A DNA stretch of 26,173 bases from contig JBEQBT010000012.1 in NCBI GenBank assembly GCA_041639705.1, forward strand, positions 1-26,173, read 5' to 3'. Position 1 is the stretch's first letter, and each line of letters starts with the position of its first letter. Under the pieces are notes generated by a model that was given only the letters and a program-made list of their open reading frames with translations, was not told the origin of the DNA and did not search any database. This stretch comes from JARDZI01 sp041639705. Its GTDB lineage: Bacteria > Bacillota > Clostridia > Clostridiales > Caloramatoraceae. Both the position numbers and the translations under genes were made by a program. Positions 1 through 7,010 of this stretch are shown one piece after another.

Positions 1-480
1 ATTTTTAATATTGGGGACACATTATGTGAGGATCAATCGAAAGTACAGTTTGAGGGCATTCCAAAATTTGCTCCTGAGCACTTTGCTAGAATATCAACTA
101 CAAATTCTCTCAAACGAAAGCAATTTTTAAAAGGTGTTTCCCAGCTATCAGAAGAAGGAAGCATACAGGTTTATAAGGTCCCTAATATAGGAGTTGAGGA
201 ATTAATAATAGGTGTTGTTGGGGTGCTTCAATTTGATGTACTTGAGTATCGCCTTAAAAATGAATATGGTGTTGATATTAATATTTACCAGCTTCCATAT
301 AGATATATCAGGTGGGTTGAAATGGCTAACTTTAACCCAAAAACCTTTTCCATTACAATGGACACAAAGTTAGTTGAAACAGAAGATAAGCAGCCAGTAC
401 TCCTATTCCAAAATGAATGGTCAATAGGCACTGTAGAAGAGAGAAATAAAAAAGCTATATTAAAAGAAATTTCTTTTTAA
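1..480 (+). CDS. prfC: Peptide chain release factor 3 (RF3), C-terminal part, cut by the window edge
   Basis: This is the last 159 codons of RF3, the translational GTPase that removes RF1 and RF2 from the ribosome after peptide release. The frame is open from base 1 to the TAA at 478-480, so the GTPase domain and the start lie outside the window. Family-typical stretches are visible: FAPEHFARIS, then NSLKRKQFLKGVSQLSEEG, then GVVGVLQFDVLEYRLKNEYG, which belong to the C-terminal domains of RF3 rather than of EF-G. An internal ATG at 223 gives a shorter open frame but lies inside the conserved domain and is not a true start. There is no clear terminator directly after the stop. The next strong hairpin in this direction is at 821-878. 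The identification is firm; the missing N-terminus cannot be assessed. Confidence 0.93.
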   Translation: MFNIGDTLCEDQSKVQFEGIPKFAPEHFARISTTNSLKRKQFLKGVSQLSEEGSIQVYKVPNIGVEELIIGVVGVLQFDVLEYRLKNEYGVDINIYQLPYRYIRWVEMANFNPKTFSITMDTKLVETEDKQPVLLFQNEWSIGTVEERNKKAILKEISF

Positions 481-561
481 TGAAGGATTGCTATATAAAA
501 CCCATTTGATATTATCACTTGTCATTAATATAAAAAAAATATGAAAATTAATGCCAAAGGC

Positions 562-637
562 GTTGTAATCCTGAACGCAGTGAAGTATCTTAGCATGAGT
601 ACTTACAAGATTCGACCCTAACGCTCAGAATGACAGA
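562..637. repeat. Degenerate inverted-repeat element, copy 1
   Basis: The left part reads AATCCTGAACGCAGTGAAG and the right part reads GATTCGACCCTAACGCTCAG followed by AATGAC. The right part is roughly the reverse complement of a GTCATTCTGAGCG...GAATCTT sequence, so the element can fold back on itself. This resembles the widespread intergenic 'TCATCCTGAGCG...GAAGGATCT' repeat type. The copy is diverged, and its boundaries are approximate. Confidence 0.6.
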
Positions 638-699
638 GTCCAGCTTTCATCCTTATTTGTGCTGGCGTGGTGGTTAACATGAAAGTCACTGCATGTGTC

Positions 700-773
700 A
701 ATGTCATCCTGAACCCAGTGAAGGATCTTATAAGCATCATAGTGAGGATCCGACCCTAGGATCAGGATTACAT
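700..773. repeat. Degenerate inverted-repeat element, copy 2
   Basis: A second copy of the same element. GTCATCCTGAACCCAGTG and GAAGGATCTTA form the left arm; GTGAGGATCCGACCCTAGGA and TCAGGAT form the right arm. It lies in the same orientation as copy 1, about 138 bases downstream. Compared with copy 1 it has different substitutions, so the two are not a recent tandem duplication. No transposase is nearby. Confidence 0.6.
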
Positions 774-820
774 GAGAAGTGGTTCATATTAATGAGGGGT
801 TTATGCTTTTTTGATATCCT

Positions 821-878
821 AAAAACTAAAAGCCACATGAGAAAAAAATCATTTTTTTTCATGTGGCTTTTAGTTTTT
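821..878. terminator. Strong two-way intrinsic terminator
   Basis: A perfect 20-bp stem (821-840 with 859-878) carries the GC-richer core AGCCACATGA/TCATGTGGCT, with A/T tracts on the outer side and an 18-base loop that can pair further. Minus-strand transcripts end in TTTTT after the stem, and plus-strand transcripts also end in a T run. It overlaps the stop codon of the ABC ATPase gene by one base, so it ends the BMP transporter operon and can also stop read-through from prfC. Confidence 0.85.
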
Positions 879-2383
879 TATTCTGTAATACCAGCCATTA
901 ACTTGCCTAGCTGTTCTCTTGTTGCATCCTTCTGATTAACTATGCCCATAACCTTACCACTATACATTACGAGGATACGATCAGATATTTCCATCAGTTC
1001 ATCTAATTCAGTGGAAACCATCAAGACTGCAGTACCTCTGTCACGCTCCTCAATCATACGAGACTGAATATATTTAGTTGCACCAATATCCAAACCACGT
1101 GACGGATGAACTGCAATAAGCAGTTCCGGTTCACGGTCGAGTTCACGGCCAACAACAAATTTCTGCTGATTACCTCCGGATAAGTTTCCAGCCATCTCCT
1201 TTATGCTAGGTGTCTTTACACTAAAGGTCTTGCAGATTTCCTCACAATGCTGTCCGATCCAATCCTTGTTTAATATACCATTCTTGGAGTATGGAGGCTG
1301 GTCATAGCACATTAATATCAGATTTTCCTCTACAGTCATACCTTTTATCATACCCATCTTGTGCCTGTCTTCAGGTATATGTGAAACATTGTGTTTTAAA
1401 ATCTGCTTTGGTGTTTCGTTTGTACAATCTACTAAGTCAATAAAGAATTTACCACTGTTAACTTTATATAATCCGGTAATACATTTAACAAGCTCAGATT
1501 GTCCGTTTCCATCTACTCCACACACTCCAAGAATTTCACCTGCATGGACAGAAAAACTTACATCAGTTAGAACAGGACGCTTGTCATTGTTAATGGCACA
1601 GAGATTTTCAACTCTAAGTATCTCATTACCTACACACGCATCCTTCTTTTCAGTAACAAGCTCCACATCCTTACCAACCATTAACTTGGCAAGTTCTTCC
1701 TTATTGTAAACATCCTTTATTGCTACTGTTGCAGCCACACGTCCTAGACGAAGCACTGTACAGCGGTCACATATTTCCATGATTTCTGCAAGCTTATGAC
1801 TTATAAATATAACTGTTTTCCCTTCAGAGGTAAGCTTGCGAACCATATCAAACAATCTCACAACCTCCTGGGGCGTCAGCACCGCAGTAGGTTCATCAAG
1901 TATAAGCAAGTCAGCATCACGATATAGTGCCTTTAGAATTTCAAGCCTCTGCTGCTGCCCAACGGAAAGGTCCTCTACCTTTGTCCATGGGTCAATTTCC
2001 ATGTTATATCTTTTTGCCATTTCCTTAAATTTTTCTGCAGCACTGTTAAGATTTAGTACCAATTTATTATCCTTTAAACCTAGAATAACATTTTCAATTG
2101 CTGATAAGGCTGGAATAAGCATGAAATGTTGATGCACCATTCCTATACCAAGGTCAATTGCCTGCTTTGTATCTTTAATATGCACCTTATTGCCTTTAAA
2201 ATAAATTTCACCCTCTGACTGGTCATACATACCATACAGTATATTCATAAGTGTTGATTTGCCCGCACCATTTTCACCTAATAAAGCGTGAACCTCACCC
2301 TTTTCCACGCTTAGTGAAACGTCATCATTTGCAACTACCGATTTAAAGCGTTTGGTAATATGCTTCATTTCCAAAAAAGCCAT
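878..2383 (-). CDS. BMP-family (nucleoside-type) ABC importer, double ATPase subunit
   Basis: A 501-residue protein with two fused ABC ATPase domains, the layout of simple-sugar and nucleoside importers such as Bacillus subtilis NupO. The first domain has Walker A GENGAGKST (residues 36-44), signature LSVGQQQ (about 139-145) and Walker B LLILDEPTA. The second has a degenerate Walker A (GVDGNGQSE) and a good signature (LSGGNQQK), followed by LLIAVHPSRGLD in place of a standard Walker B. This asymmetry is normal for the family. It powers uptake by the two permeases encoded just upstream. The start has a GGGAGGGTG site, with a 16-base gap from the preceding permease gene. It is the last gene of its operon and runs straight into the terminator at 821-878. 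Nucleoside specificity is inferred from the family. Confidence 0.93.
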   Translation of the reverse strand: MAFLEMKHITKRFKSVVANDDVSLSVEKGEVHALLGENGAGKSTLMNILYGMYDQSEGEIYFKGNKVHIKDTKQAIDLGIGMVHQHFMLIPALSAIENVILGLKDNKLVLNLNSAAEKFKEMAKRYNMEIDPWTKVEDLSVGQQQRLEILKALYRDADLLILDEPTAVLTPQEVVRLFDMVRKLTSEGKTVIFISHKLAEIMEICDRCTVLRLGRVAATVAIKDVYNKEELAKLMVGKDVELVTEKKDACVGNEILRVENLCAINNDKRPVLTDVSFSVHAGEILGVCGVDGNGQSELVKCITGLYKVNSGKFFIDLVDCTNETPKQILKHNVSHIPEDRHKMGMIKGMTVEENLILMCYDQPPYSKNGILNKDWIGQHCEEICKTFSVKTPSIKEMAGNLSGGNQQKFVVGRELDREPELLIAVHPSRGLDIGATKYIQSRMIEERDRGTAVLMVSTELDELMEISDRILVMYSGKVMGIVNQKDATREQLGKLMAGITE

Positions 2384-2399
2384 ACTGTTTCACCCTCCC

Positions 2400-3320
2400 C
2401 TATTCTTTAGTATATGCTACTGCACTAGCAGCAGGTTTATTGCTTCTACGGATCATCATACAAATTGCTACTACAGTAATAACGTAGGGAAGCATAGTCA
2501 GGAACTGATAGGGTATTCCCGTATTAGCTGCCTGAAGACGATAGGAAAGAGCATCACCTGCACCGAATAACAAGGCGGCTACTAAAGCACCTCCCGGGGT
2601 GTAATTTCCAAATACAACAGCCGCAAGGGCCATAAATCCACGTCCTGAAACCATTCCTTCAGTAAAAAAGCTTAATTGGCCCATTGAAACAAATGACCCG
2701 GCAAAGCCCGTCATCAAGCCACTGAAAATAACAGCCTTGTAGCGGGTTGCCCTTACATTGATTCCCACAGTATCACATGCCTTTGGATGCTCGCCTACTG
2801 CACGAATCTTAAGTCCTATATTTGTCTTCATAAGTACAAACCATGCAATTGGAATAGTAATAAGTGTTATATACACAGGAATAGATTGATTGAATAATGC
2901 TGGTCCAAGAACGGGAATTTTAGATAATAAAGGTATAGGAACCGCATCATACACATCAATATTAGGTACGCTGGTTGAAAGTCCGAATATTACACGATTA
3001 AGGGTAATAGTAAGACCACTTGCAAAAATATTAACTGCAGTACCAACAACCGTTTGATCTGCCCTTATGGTAATTGTAAAAAAGGCGAAAATCCATGAAA
3101 AAATCATAGTTACAACCATTGCAACAATTGCACCAATCAGTACAGAACCGGTCCAGTATGAGCCAAGAACTCCAAACAATGCCCCAATTAGCATAAAACC
3201 TTCTGTTCCTATGTTTACAATTCCTGCTCGTTCACTGAATACAAGCCCCAGTGCTGCAATTAAAATAGGCATGGCTGTACGAATATCGGAAGCTAGAAAG
3301 CTGGTAATAACATCTATCAT
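2400..3320 (-). CDS. BMP-family ABC importer, permease subunit 2 (NupQ-like)
   Basis: A 306-residue, very hydrophobic membrane permease of the BPD_transp_2 type used by nucleoside and simple-sugar importers. The sequence ERAGIVNIGTEGFMLIGALFG near residues 30-50 is the hallmark found in NupQ/YufQ-like subunits, and GRGFMALAAVVFGNYTPGGA near the C-terminus matches the second conserved region. Start ATG at 3320 overlaps the stop of the upstream permease by four bases (ATGA), with AAGGAGG about ten bases before it, so the two permeases are translationally coupled. Together they form the membrane channel for the BMP lipoprotein encoded upstream. The family assignment is firm; the substrate is inferred. 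Confidence 0.92.
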   Translation of the reverse strand: MIDVITSFLASDIRTAMPILIAALGLVFSERAGIVNIGTEGFMLIGALFGVLGSYWTGSVLIGAIVAMVVTMIFSWIFAFFTITIRADQTVVGTAVNIFASGLTITLNRVIFGLSTSVPNIDVYDAVPIPLLSKIPVLGPALFNQSIPVYITLITIPIAWFVLMKTNIGLKIRAVGEHPKACDTVGINVRATRYKAVIFSGLMTGFAGSFVSMGQLSFFTEGMVSGRGFMALAAVVFGNYTPGGALVAALLFGAGDALSYRLQAANTGIPYQFLTMLPYVITVVAICMMIRRSNKPAASAVAYTKE

Positions 3321-4426
3321 AGTGATTCAGCCTCCTTTGCATTATTTTCTTTATTCATATTCAATTTATCCCTTTTATTTTTAAATACCTTAGAAAGATT
3401 AAACACTTCTCTACCTACAACAAATATTATAATAAAGCCTTGAATCATGTATATAACTGCACCTGGAACCCTTGCCAGCATCTCCATTTTTCCTGCTCCG
3501 CTGCGCAGTGCTCCGAACAAAATACCTGCAAGCGCAATTCCAATGGGGGTATTGTTTCCAAGTAGCGCAACAGCAATACCATCAAAGCCATAGTTTGATG
3601 AAAAGCCCTGCAGTAATCTGATTTGAACAGCAATAATCTCGATAGCTCCGCCAAGTCCGGCCATACCACCAGCCAGAAACATAGCCATAATACTGTTAGT
3701 TTTTAAGTTTATACCTGCATATTGACCTGCTGTAGCATTCATACCAATAACTCTCATCTGGTAACCCTTGGTAGTTCTCCACATAAAGAAGTAGTAGAAC
3801 AAAAGTGCCAGTATTACTATAAATATTCCTGCATGCAGACGGCTGCCCTCCATTAGACGGGGGAGTCTGGCAGTTAATAAGACCTGTTTTGATTGGGGAT
3901 TTGAAGCTGTCGTCATATCCTTGATAGGTCCAGTTACCATAAAACTGACCAGGTTGATTGCAATGTAATTGAACATTATGGTAGTAATCAACTCACTGGC
4001 ACCGAAGCGTGTCTTAAGAACCCCTACAAGCATGCCGTAGAGTGCACCGCCAAGAAAACCCGCCAGTAGTGTAAGGGGCAGATGAATTGCAGTAGGAAGG
4101 CTAATCGTGGTTCCAACAATTGTAGCGAAAAGTCCACCCATGTAAAGCTGACCTTCAGCTCCTAGATTGATGATTCCACAGCGTTTTGCAACTGCATAAC
4201 TAAGACCAGTAAAAATAACAGGGCTGGCTTTTATTAGTGTTTCACCAATTGAATTCATGTTTCCAAAAGCGCCTTTTATTAAAAACCGATAAGCATCAAA
4301 TGGACTGAAACCCAGTGCGGAAATTATTATTCCGCCGCCAAGCAGTGCCATTACAATAGCAACAAGTGGATAGTAGCTGTTTTTAAACAGTGACTCTGCC
4401 TTGGTTTTCATTGTATTCGCTGTCAT
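3317..4426 (-). CDS. BMP-family ABC importer, permease subunit 1 (NupP-like)
   Basis: A 369-residue multi-spanning permease of the same superfamily as its neighbour but longer at both ends. Visible landmarks are KRCGIINLGAEGQLYMGGLF, the equivalent of the ERAGIVNIGTEG motif in the partner, and YGFDGIAVALLGNNTPIGIA near the C-terminus. The C-terminal tail is hydrophilic and lysine/glutamate rich. The start is well set by AGGAGG six bases before the ATG. It follows the BMP gene after a 109-base gap holding a hairpin (4468-4503). B. subtilis-type clusters usually place the ATPase gene between the BMP gene and the permeases, whereas here the ATPase comes last. Confidence 0.92.
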   Translation of the reverse strand: MTANTMKTKAESLFKNSYYPLVAIVMALLGGGIIISALGFSPFDAYRFLIKGAFGNMNSIGETLIKASPVIFTGLSYAVAKRCGIINLGAEGQLYMGGLFATIVGTTISLPTAIHLPLTLLAGFLGGALYGMLVGVLKTRFGASELITTIMFNYIAINLVSFMVTGPIKDMTTASNPQSKQVLLTARLPRLMEGSRLHAGIFIVILALLFYYFFMWRTTKGYQMRVIGMNATAGQYAGINLKTNSIMAMFLAGGMAGLGGAIEIIAVQIRLLQGFSSNYGFDGIAVALLGNNTPIGIALAGILFGALRSGAGKMEMLARVPGAVIYMIQGFIIIFVVGREVFNLSKVFKNKRDKLNMNKENNAKEAESL

Positions 4427-4467
4427 AACTTTCCTCCTAAATAAGTTTTATACAAACCGTCTTGAAA

Positions 4468-4503
4468 AACTTTATCGGAACCAACAAGGATTCCGATAAA
4501 GTT
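4468..4503 (-). terminator. Intercistronic attenuator/terminator after the BMP gene
   Basis: A perfect 13-bp stem (AACTTTATCGGAA with TTCCGATAAAGTT, 10-base loop) is followed on the minus strand by a short T run. It lies between the solute-binding gene and the permease gene. This is where partial terminators or mRNA-stabilising hairpins are often found, allowing more binding protein than membrane subunits to be made. Confidence 0.7.
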
Positions 4504-4535
4504 CTAATATTTATGAGCTGTTATAAAATTACCAA

Positions 4536-5552
4536 TTATTTTAAGTCAATTGTTATTTTGCCTGCTGCAAGATCATCATAGATCGTCTTTATCTTTGCCT
4601 TTATTTCATCTGAAATTCCACTGCTTGCAGGTAACCACTCGGATAGGAATACAACTCCCTTGTCAGCTCCCATTTTAATAGGATCTTTTCCAAGTTTTCC
4701 ATCAAGAAACAGCTTATAAGCAGCTTCATAAGCAATTGAAGTGTCCTTGCCTATTTCAATAATTAATGATTTTGGAGCATTCTTTTGCTGGCCGATACTT
4801 GAACCAATAGCATATGAGCTTCCACTTTCTTCAGCAGCCTGGAGAACTCCAAGAGCAGCGGCATTTGCCATTGGTGAAACAACGTCAACACCTGTTTCGA
4901 TCATAGCCTTTGCAGTTTCCTTTGCTTGATTTACATTGTTAAAGTTACCAGTTAAAGTTGCATTTACCTTAACGCTAGGATCTGCATATTTTGCACCCTG
5001 TTCAAAGCCCTTTCTTCCATTGATTATAGGTGTGATTTCCTCTCCGCCTATAAATCCAACGTTCTTACTCTTGCTTGTTAATGCAGATATAGCACCCATC
5101 AGGAAGCCTTGCTGCTCGTCAGCTATCTTAAGTGCAACCAGATTGTCTCCATGAGATTGTTTTCCATTGATAAGTATGAACTGTGTATTAGGATACAGTG
5201 GTGCTGCCTGAGCGCCAAAATCCTCATAACCATTTGTGCTTAAGAATATAAGGTTATAGCCTTCTGTAGCATAAGTATTTATACTGTCAGCTACGGAAGA
5301 AATTGGAACGTTTTCCTGGTAGGATACATCAGCTCCTAAGGCTTCAATCTTTTTAAGACCATTGTATGCAGTTGCATTCCAAGACATATCGCTTATTGCT
5401 CCTTGAAGAATAACAGCGACCTTCATTTTTTTAGCTGGTTCTGGGGTTGGTTCAGTAGTAACAGGAGCTTTTTTGCTACAACCGATGGTGAGAGACATTA
5501 CCATAGCTAGAACTAGTACAAGTGAAAATACTTTTTTTAGTGTCATTTTCAT
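4536..5552 (-). CDS. BMP/PnrA-family solute-binding lipoprotein (nucleoside-type)
   Basis: A 338-residue lipoprotein. It starts with a charged segment and hydrophobic stretch, then a lipobox ending in Cys25 (SLTIGC), and a short Pro/Thr/Glu linker. The mature part has BMP-family landmarks: KVAVILQGAISDMSWNATAY, FLSTNGYEDFGAQAAPLYPN, GFIGGEEITPIINGRKGFEQG and GVDVVSPMANAAALGVLQAAEE. PnrA-type members of this family bind purine and other nucleosides, so this protein is expected to capture nucleosides outside the membrane and hand them to the permeases encoded downstream. It is the first gene of a four-gene operon. An AGCGGAGGG site precedes the ATG by about six bases, and a perfect palindrome lies roughly 35 bases upstream. 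Substrate identity is inference from the family and from the deaminase pseudogene next door. Confidence 0.9.
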   Translation of the reverse strand: MKMTLKKVFSLVLVLAMVMSLTIGCSKKAPVTTEPTPEPAKKMKVAVILQGAISDMSWNATAYNGLKKIEALGADVSYQENVPISSVADSINTYATEGYNLIFLSTNGYEDFGAQAAPLYPNTQFILINGKQSHGDNLVALKIADEQQGFLMGAISALTSKSKNVGFIGGEEITPIINGRKGFEQGAKYADPSVKVNATLTGNFNNVNQAKETAKAMIETGVDVVSPMANAAALGVLQAAEESGSSYAIGSSIGQQKNAPKSLIIEIGKDTSIAYEAAYKLFLDGKLGKDPIKMGADKGVVFLSEWLPASSGISDEIKAKIKTIYDDLAAGKITIDLK

Positions 5553-5586
5553 AACAATCCCTCCGCTTTCTTATTAAAATAATATT

Positions 5587-5602
5587 GTTTATGGCCATAA
5601 AC
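5587..5602. promoter_or_regulatory. 16-bp perfect palindrome, candidate operator of the BMP transporter operon
   Basis: GTTTATGGCCATAAAC is a perfect palindrome about 35 bases upstream of the BMP start codon, a suitable place for repressor binding or a leader hairpin. I do not recognise the regulator, and no purine riboswitch core was seen in the leader. Confidence 0.4.
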
Positions 5603-5723
5603 TTATTTGCAGTGTTCTTGATTTTCTCTGACAAGTTCAAAAGTTTTTCAATTACTTTCGAAAATCGTCATCCTGTTCTAAGAACGAACCTCGCACCTCC
5701 ATTTTTTGACCATTTGGAAACAA

Positions 5724-6044
5724 TTAATCCCAGAAGCCTTTATGCACTTCTGCTGCGGCTGCTTCAATCTCCGGTATTGGTCCGATAACAGTAATATTTA
5801 TCTGCCCTCTTTCAAATACCTCTCGACATGGCAGGTCAAATGTAGGGTTTTGCTCATTACTTCAAGTAGGCTCTAGTAGGCGGCGTTCAGTCATACCATA
5901 TACAACATGTCCAATATTTGCCCAGTATATTGTACCTGGGCACATTGCACAGGGTTCAGCTGTTGTTTATAGTATGCAATCCCATAGGTCTATGATTTTA
6001 CATATATCAAAAGCACCACGCGCTTATGGAATTATTTCACCATG
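5724..6044 (-). pseudogene. Nucleoside/guanine deaminase-like pseudogene with three in-frame stops
   Basis: Reading the minus strand in one frame from 6044 to the TAA at 5724-5726 gives a recognisable zinc deaminase of the cytidine/guanine deaminase superfamily. It begins with HGE (equivalent of the HAE zinc and catalytic motif), continues with DLWDC, then TTAEPCAMCPGTIYWAN and GHVVYG (the PCxxC zinc site), and ends REVFERGQINITVIGP...GFWD. Three nonsense codons interrupt it: TAA at 6024-6026, TAA at 5967-5969 (where the family usually has Tyr before TTAEPC) and TGA at 5862-5864. No frameshift is needed over about 105 codons, so decay looks recent. The N-terminal part upstream of HGE is not recognisable. 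It sits in the same direction as, and just upstream of, the nucleoside importer, which fits a former salvage locus. Which base or nucleoside it acted on is unknown. Confidence 0.8.
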
Positions 6045-6143
6045 TTTCGAAGTGCTTTGCTATGCTTTTGTATACAACCTAACCCTTAAATCCTTAAGAT
6101 CCTATATAAAAAGGTTTGTCCACTTTTTTTGTAATCACTTTAG

Positions 6144-6347
6144 CTCTTTTCATGCTCTGAATATATTGGCATTAAGATATGTAAGAAATTTGTCTTCCTG
6201 TTATAATTTTTTATTAACTAGTCAATCAGTTTTATTTATATCCATTATCTCATTTCAGGTTCTGAATATATTAAATTTAAATTAAATAGAGAATTTGTAC
6301 CATTTTTGTTATAATTTTTTACTGACTAGTCAGTAAATTTTATATAA
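6144..6347. repeat. Diverged tandem duplication of about 100 bp carrying operator-like sites
   Basis: Two adjacent blocks, about 6144-6240 and 6250-6347, align with each other. Shared landmarks are CTGAATATATT at 6157 and 6262, GTTATAATTTTTTA at 6200 and 6308, and ACTAGT at 6217 and 6325. The offset grows from 105 to 108 bases, so small indels have occurred. No gene is recognised inside. The duplicated block seems to be a promoter/operator unit in front of the decayed deaminase gene. Confidence 0.65.
6318..6337. promoter_or_regulatory. TetR-family-like operator palindrome
   Basis: TTTACTGACTAGTCAGTAAA is a perfect 20-bp palindrome. Sites centred on ACTGACTAGTCAGT are typical of TetR-family repressors in Firmicutes. 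Promoter-like TATAAT elements flank it on both sides (6310-6315 and, inverted, 6351-6356). A diverged second site, TTAACTAGTCAATCAG, lies about 108 bases away in the duplicated block. No TetR gene is present in the window. Confidence 0.6.
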
Positions 6348-6463
6348 TTTATTATAACAGCAATAGGTAGAAATAGTCAATATCATGAATAACGGAACTT
6401 TAAAATATTCATAGTTGTGCCAGCTCCATATCAAGACATTGATTGGGCTGACACTTTTATTAA

Positions 6464-6880
6464 TTATTTGTCTTCAACTTGTTTTTTTATCTTAGGAAGT
6501 ATAAGCTTTAATACACCATTTTCAAAACTTCCGTCTACCTTATCCCCATCAATATCATCAAAATAAAAGCTCCTATTTACATTCCCAATATATCTTATAT
6601 ATCCTCCATTCCCATTTTGTAAATATTGATCACTATTTGCCGTTAGTGTTAAATAATTATCTATATATTTAACATTTATGGATTCCTTTGTAACGCCAGG
6701 CAAAGCTGCTTGAAGAATATATGAATCTGGTGTCTCTCTAATCTCTGAGCTAATAATATTTCCACTTATCTGTATTGTTTGTGGAATAGGTTGAGAAACA
6801 AGATTATTAACTAATCCATTTAATATATTTTCTATAAGACTGCTTGCCAGATAGCTTCCAAATGGCGTTAACCCAAACAT
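6464..6880 (-). CDS. Small heat-shock protein, Hsp20/alpha-crystallin family
   Basis: A 138-residue ATP-independent chaperone that should bind unfolding proteins in the cytoplasm as an oligomer. The alpha-crystallin domain covers roughly residues 43-135. It shows ISSEIRETPDSYILQAALPGVTKE at its start, NRSFYFDD in the middle and the hallmark ENGVLKLILPK near the end. The N-terminal arm of about 40 residues is hydrophobic and glycine/serine containing. The C-terminal tail is very short and lacks an I-x-I/V motif after the domain, although LILP lies close to it. AAGGAAGGTG precedes the ATG at a good distance. It appears to be transcribed alone from the promoter at 6922-6950. No CIRCE element was seen, so HrcA control is not indicated. 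Confidence 0.9.
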   Translation of the reverse strand: MFGLTPFGSYLASSLIENILNGLVNNLVSQPIPQTIQISGNIISSEIRETPDSYILQAALPGVTKESINVKYIDNYLTLTANSDQYLQNGNGGYIRYIGNVNRSFYFDDIDGDKVDGSFENGVLKLILPKIKKQVEDK

Positions 6881-6921
6881 TTTATCACCTTCCTTTAGAA
6901 GGATAAACTTTACCTAATATC

Positions 6922-6950
6922 ATTATATTCGTTTACATAATGTTTGTTAC
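6922..6950 (-). promoter_or_regulatory. Promoter of the Hsp20 gene
   Basis: On the minus strand GTAACA (6950-6945) and a consensus TATAAT (6927-6922) are separated by 17 bases, about 40 bases before the ATG. The -35 matches four of six consensus bases. It is the only good housekeeping-type match in this gap. Confidence 0.55.
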
Positions 6951-6957
6951 TATGTAA

Positions 6958-7010
6958 TAATAAATAGGCAGTCATATAAGTTATGAACTTATATGACTGC
7001 CTATTTATTA
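6958..7010 (-). terminator. Hairpin ending the UbiD-UbiA-UbiX-ABC operon
   Basis: A perfect 25-bp stem (6958-6982 with 6986-7010) has the core AGGCAGTCATATAAG and a three-base loop. It includes the stop codon of the permease gene. The following T tract is modest, interrupted by A, so termination strength is uncertain, but the stem is exceptionally long and clearly ends the operon. Confidence 0.75.

Larger units (their letters stand above)
481..820. other. Gene-free stretch between prfC and the BMP-type transporter operon
   Basis: About 340 bases without a credible gene. It contains two degenerate inverted-repeat elements, listed separately. A plus-strand frame from 693 to 935 is open but is mostly repeat, giving a peptide of the HPEPSEGS type, and then runs through the terminator. 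I do not call it a gene. Confidence 0.7.

Noticed and set aside
693..935. Plus-strand open frame of 80 codons with HPEPSEGS-like peptide
   Set aside because: It is made of the inverted-repeat element and the terminator and then runs antisense into the ABC ATPase gene. It has no ribosome site.
5553..5723. Possible purine riboswitch in the BMP operon leader
   Set aside because: The conserved purine-aptamer core sequences could not be found on the minus strand; only a palindrome and an AT-rich leader are present.
5585..6285. Plus-strand open frames in the gap upstream of the BMP operon (5585-5788 and 5974-6285)
   Set aside because: They lack ribosome sites and family-like sequence and are explained by the minus-strand deaminase pseudogene and the AT-rich duplicated block.
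6417..6454. Hairpin GTGCCAGC...GGCTGACAC downstream of the Hsp20 gene as terminator
   Set aside because: The stem has a mismatch on one strand and no T tract follows it on the minus strand. Its GTGCCAG start may be a chance match to the repeat family.
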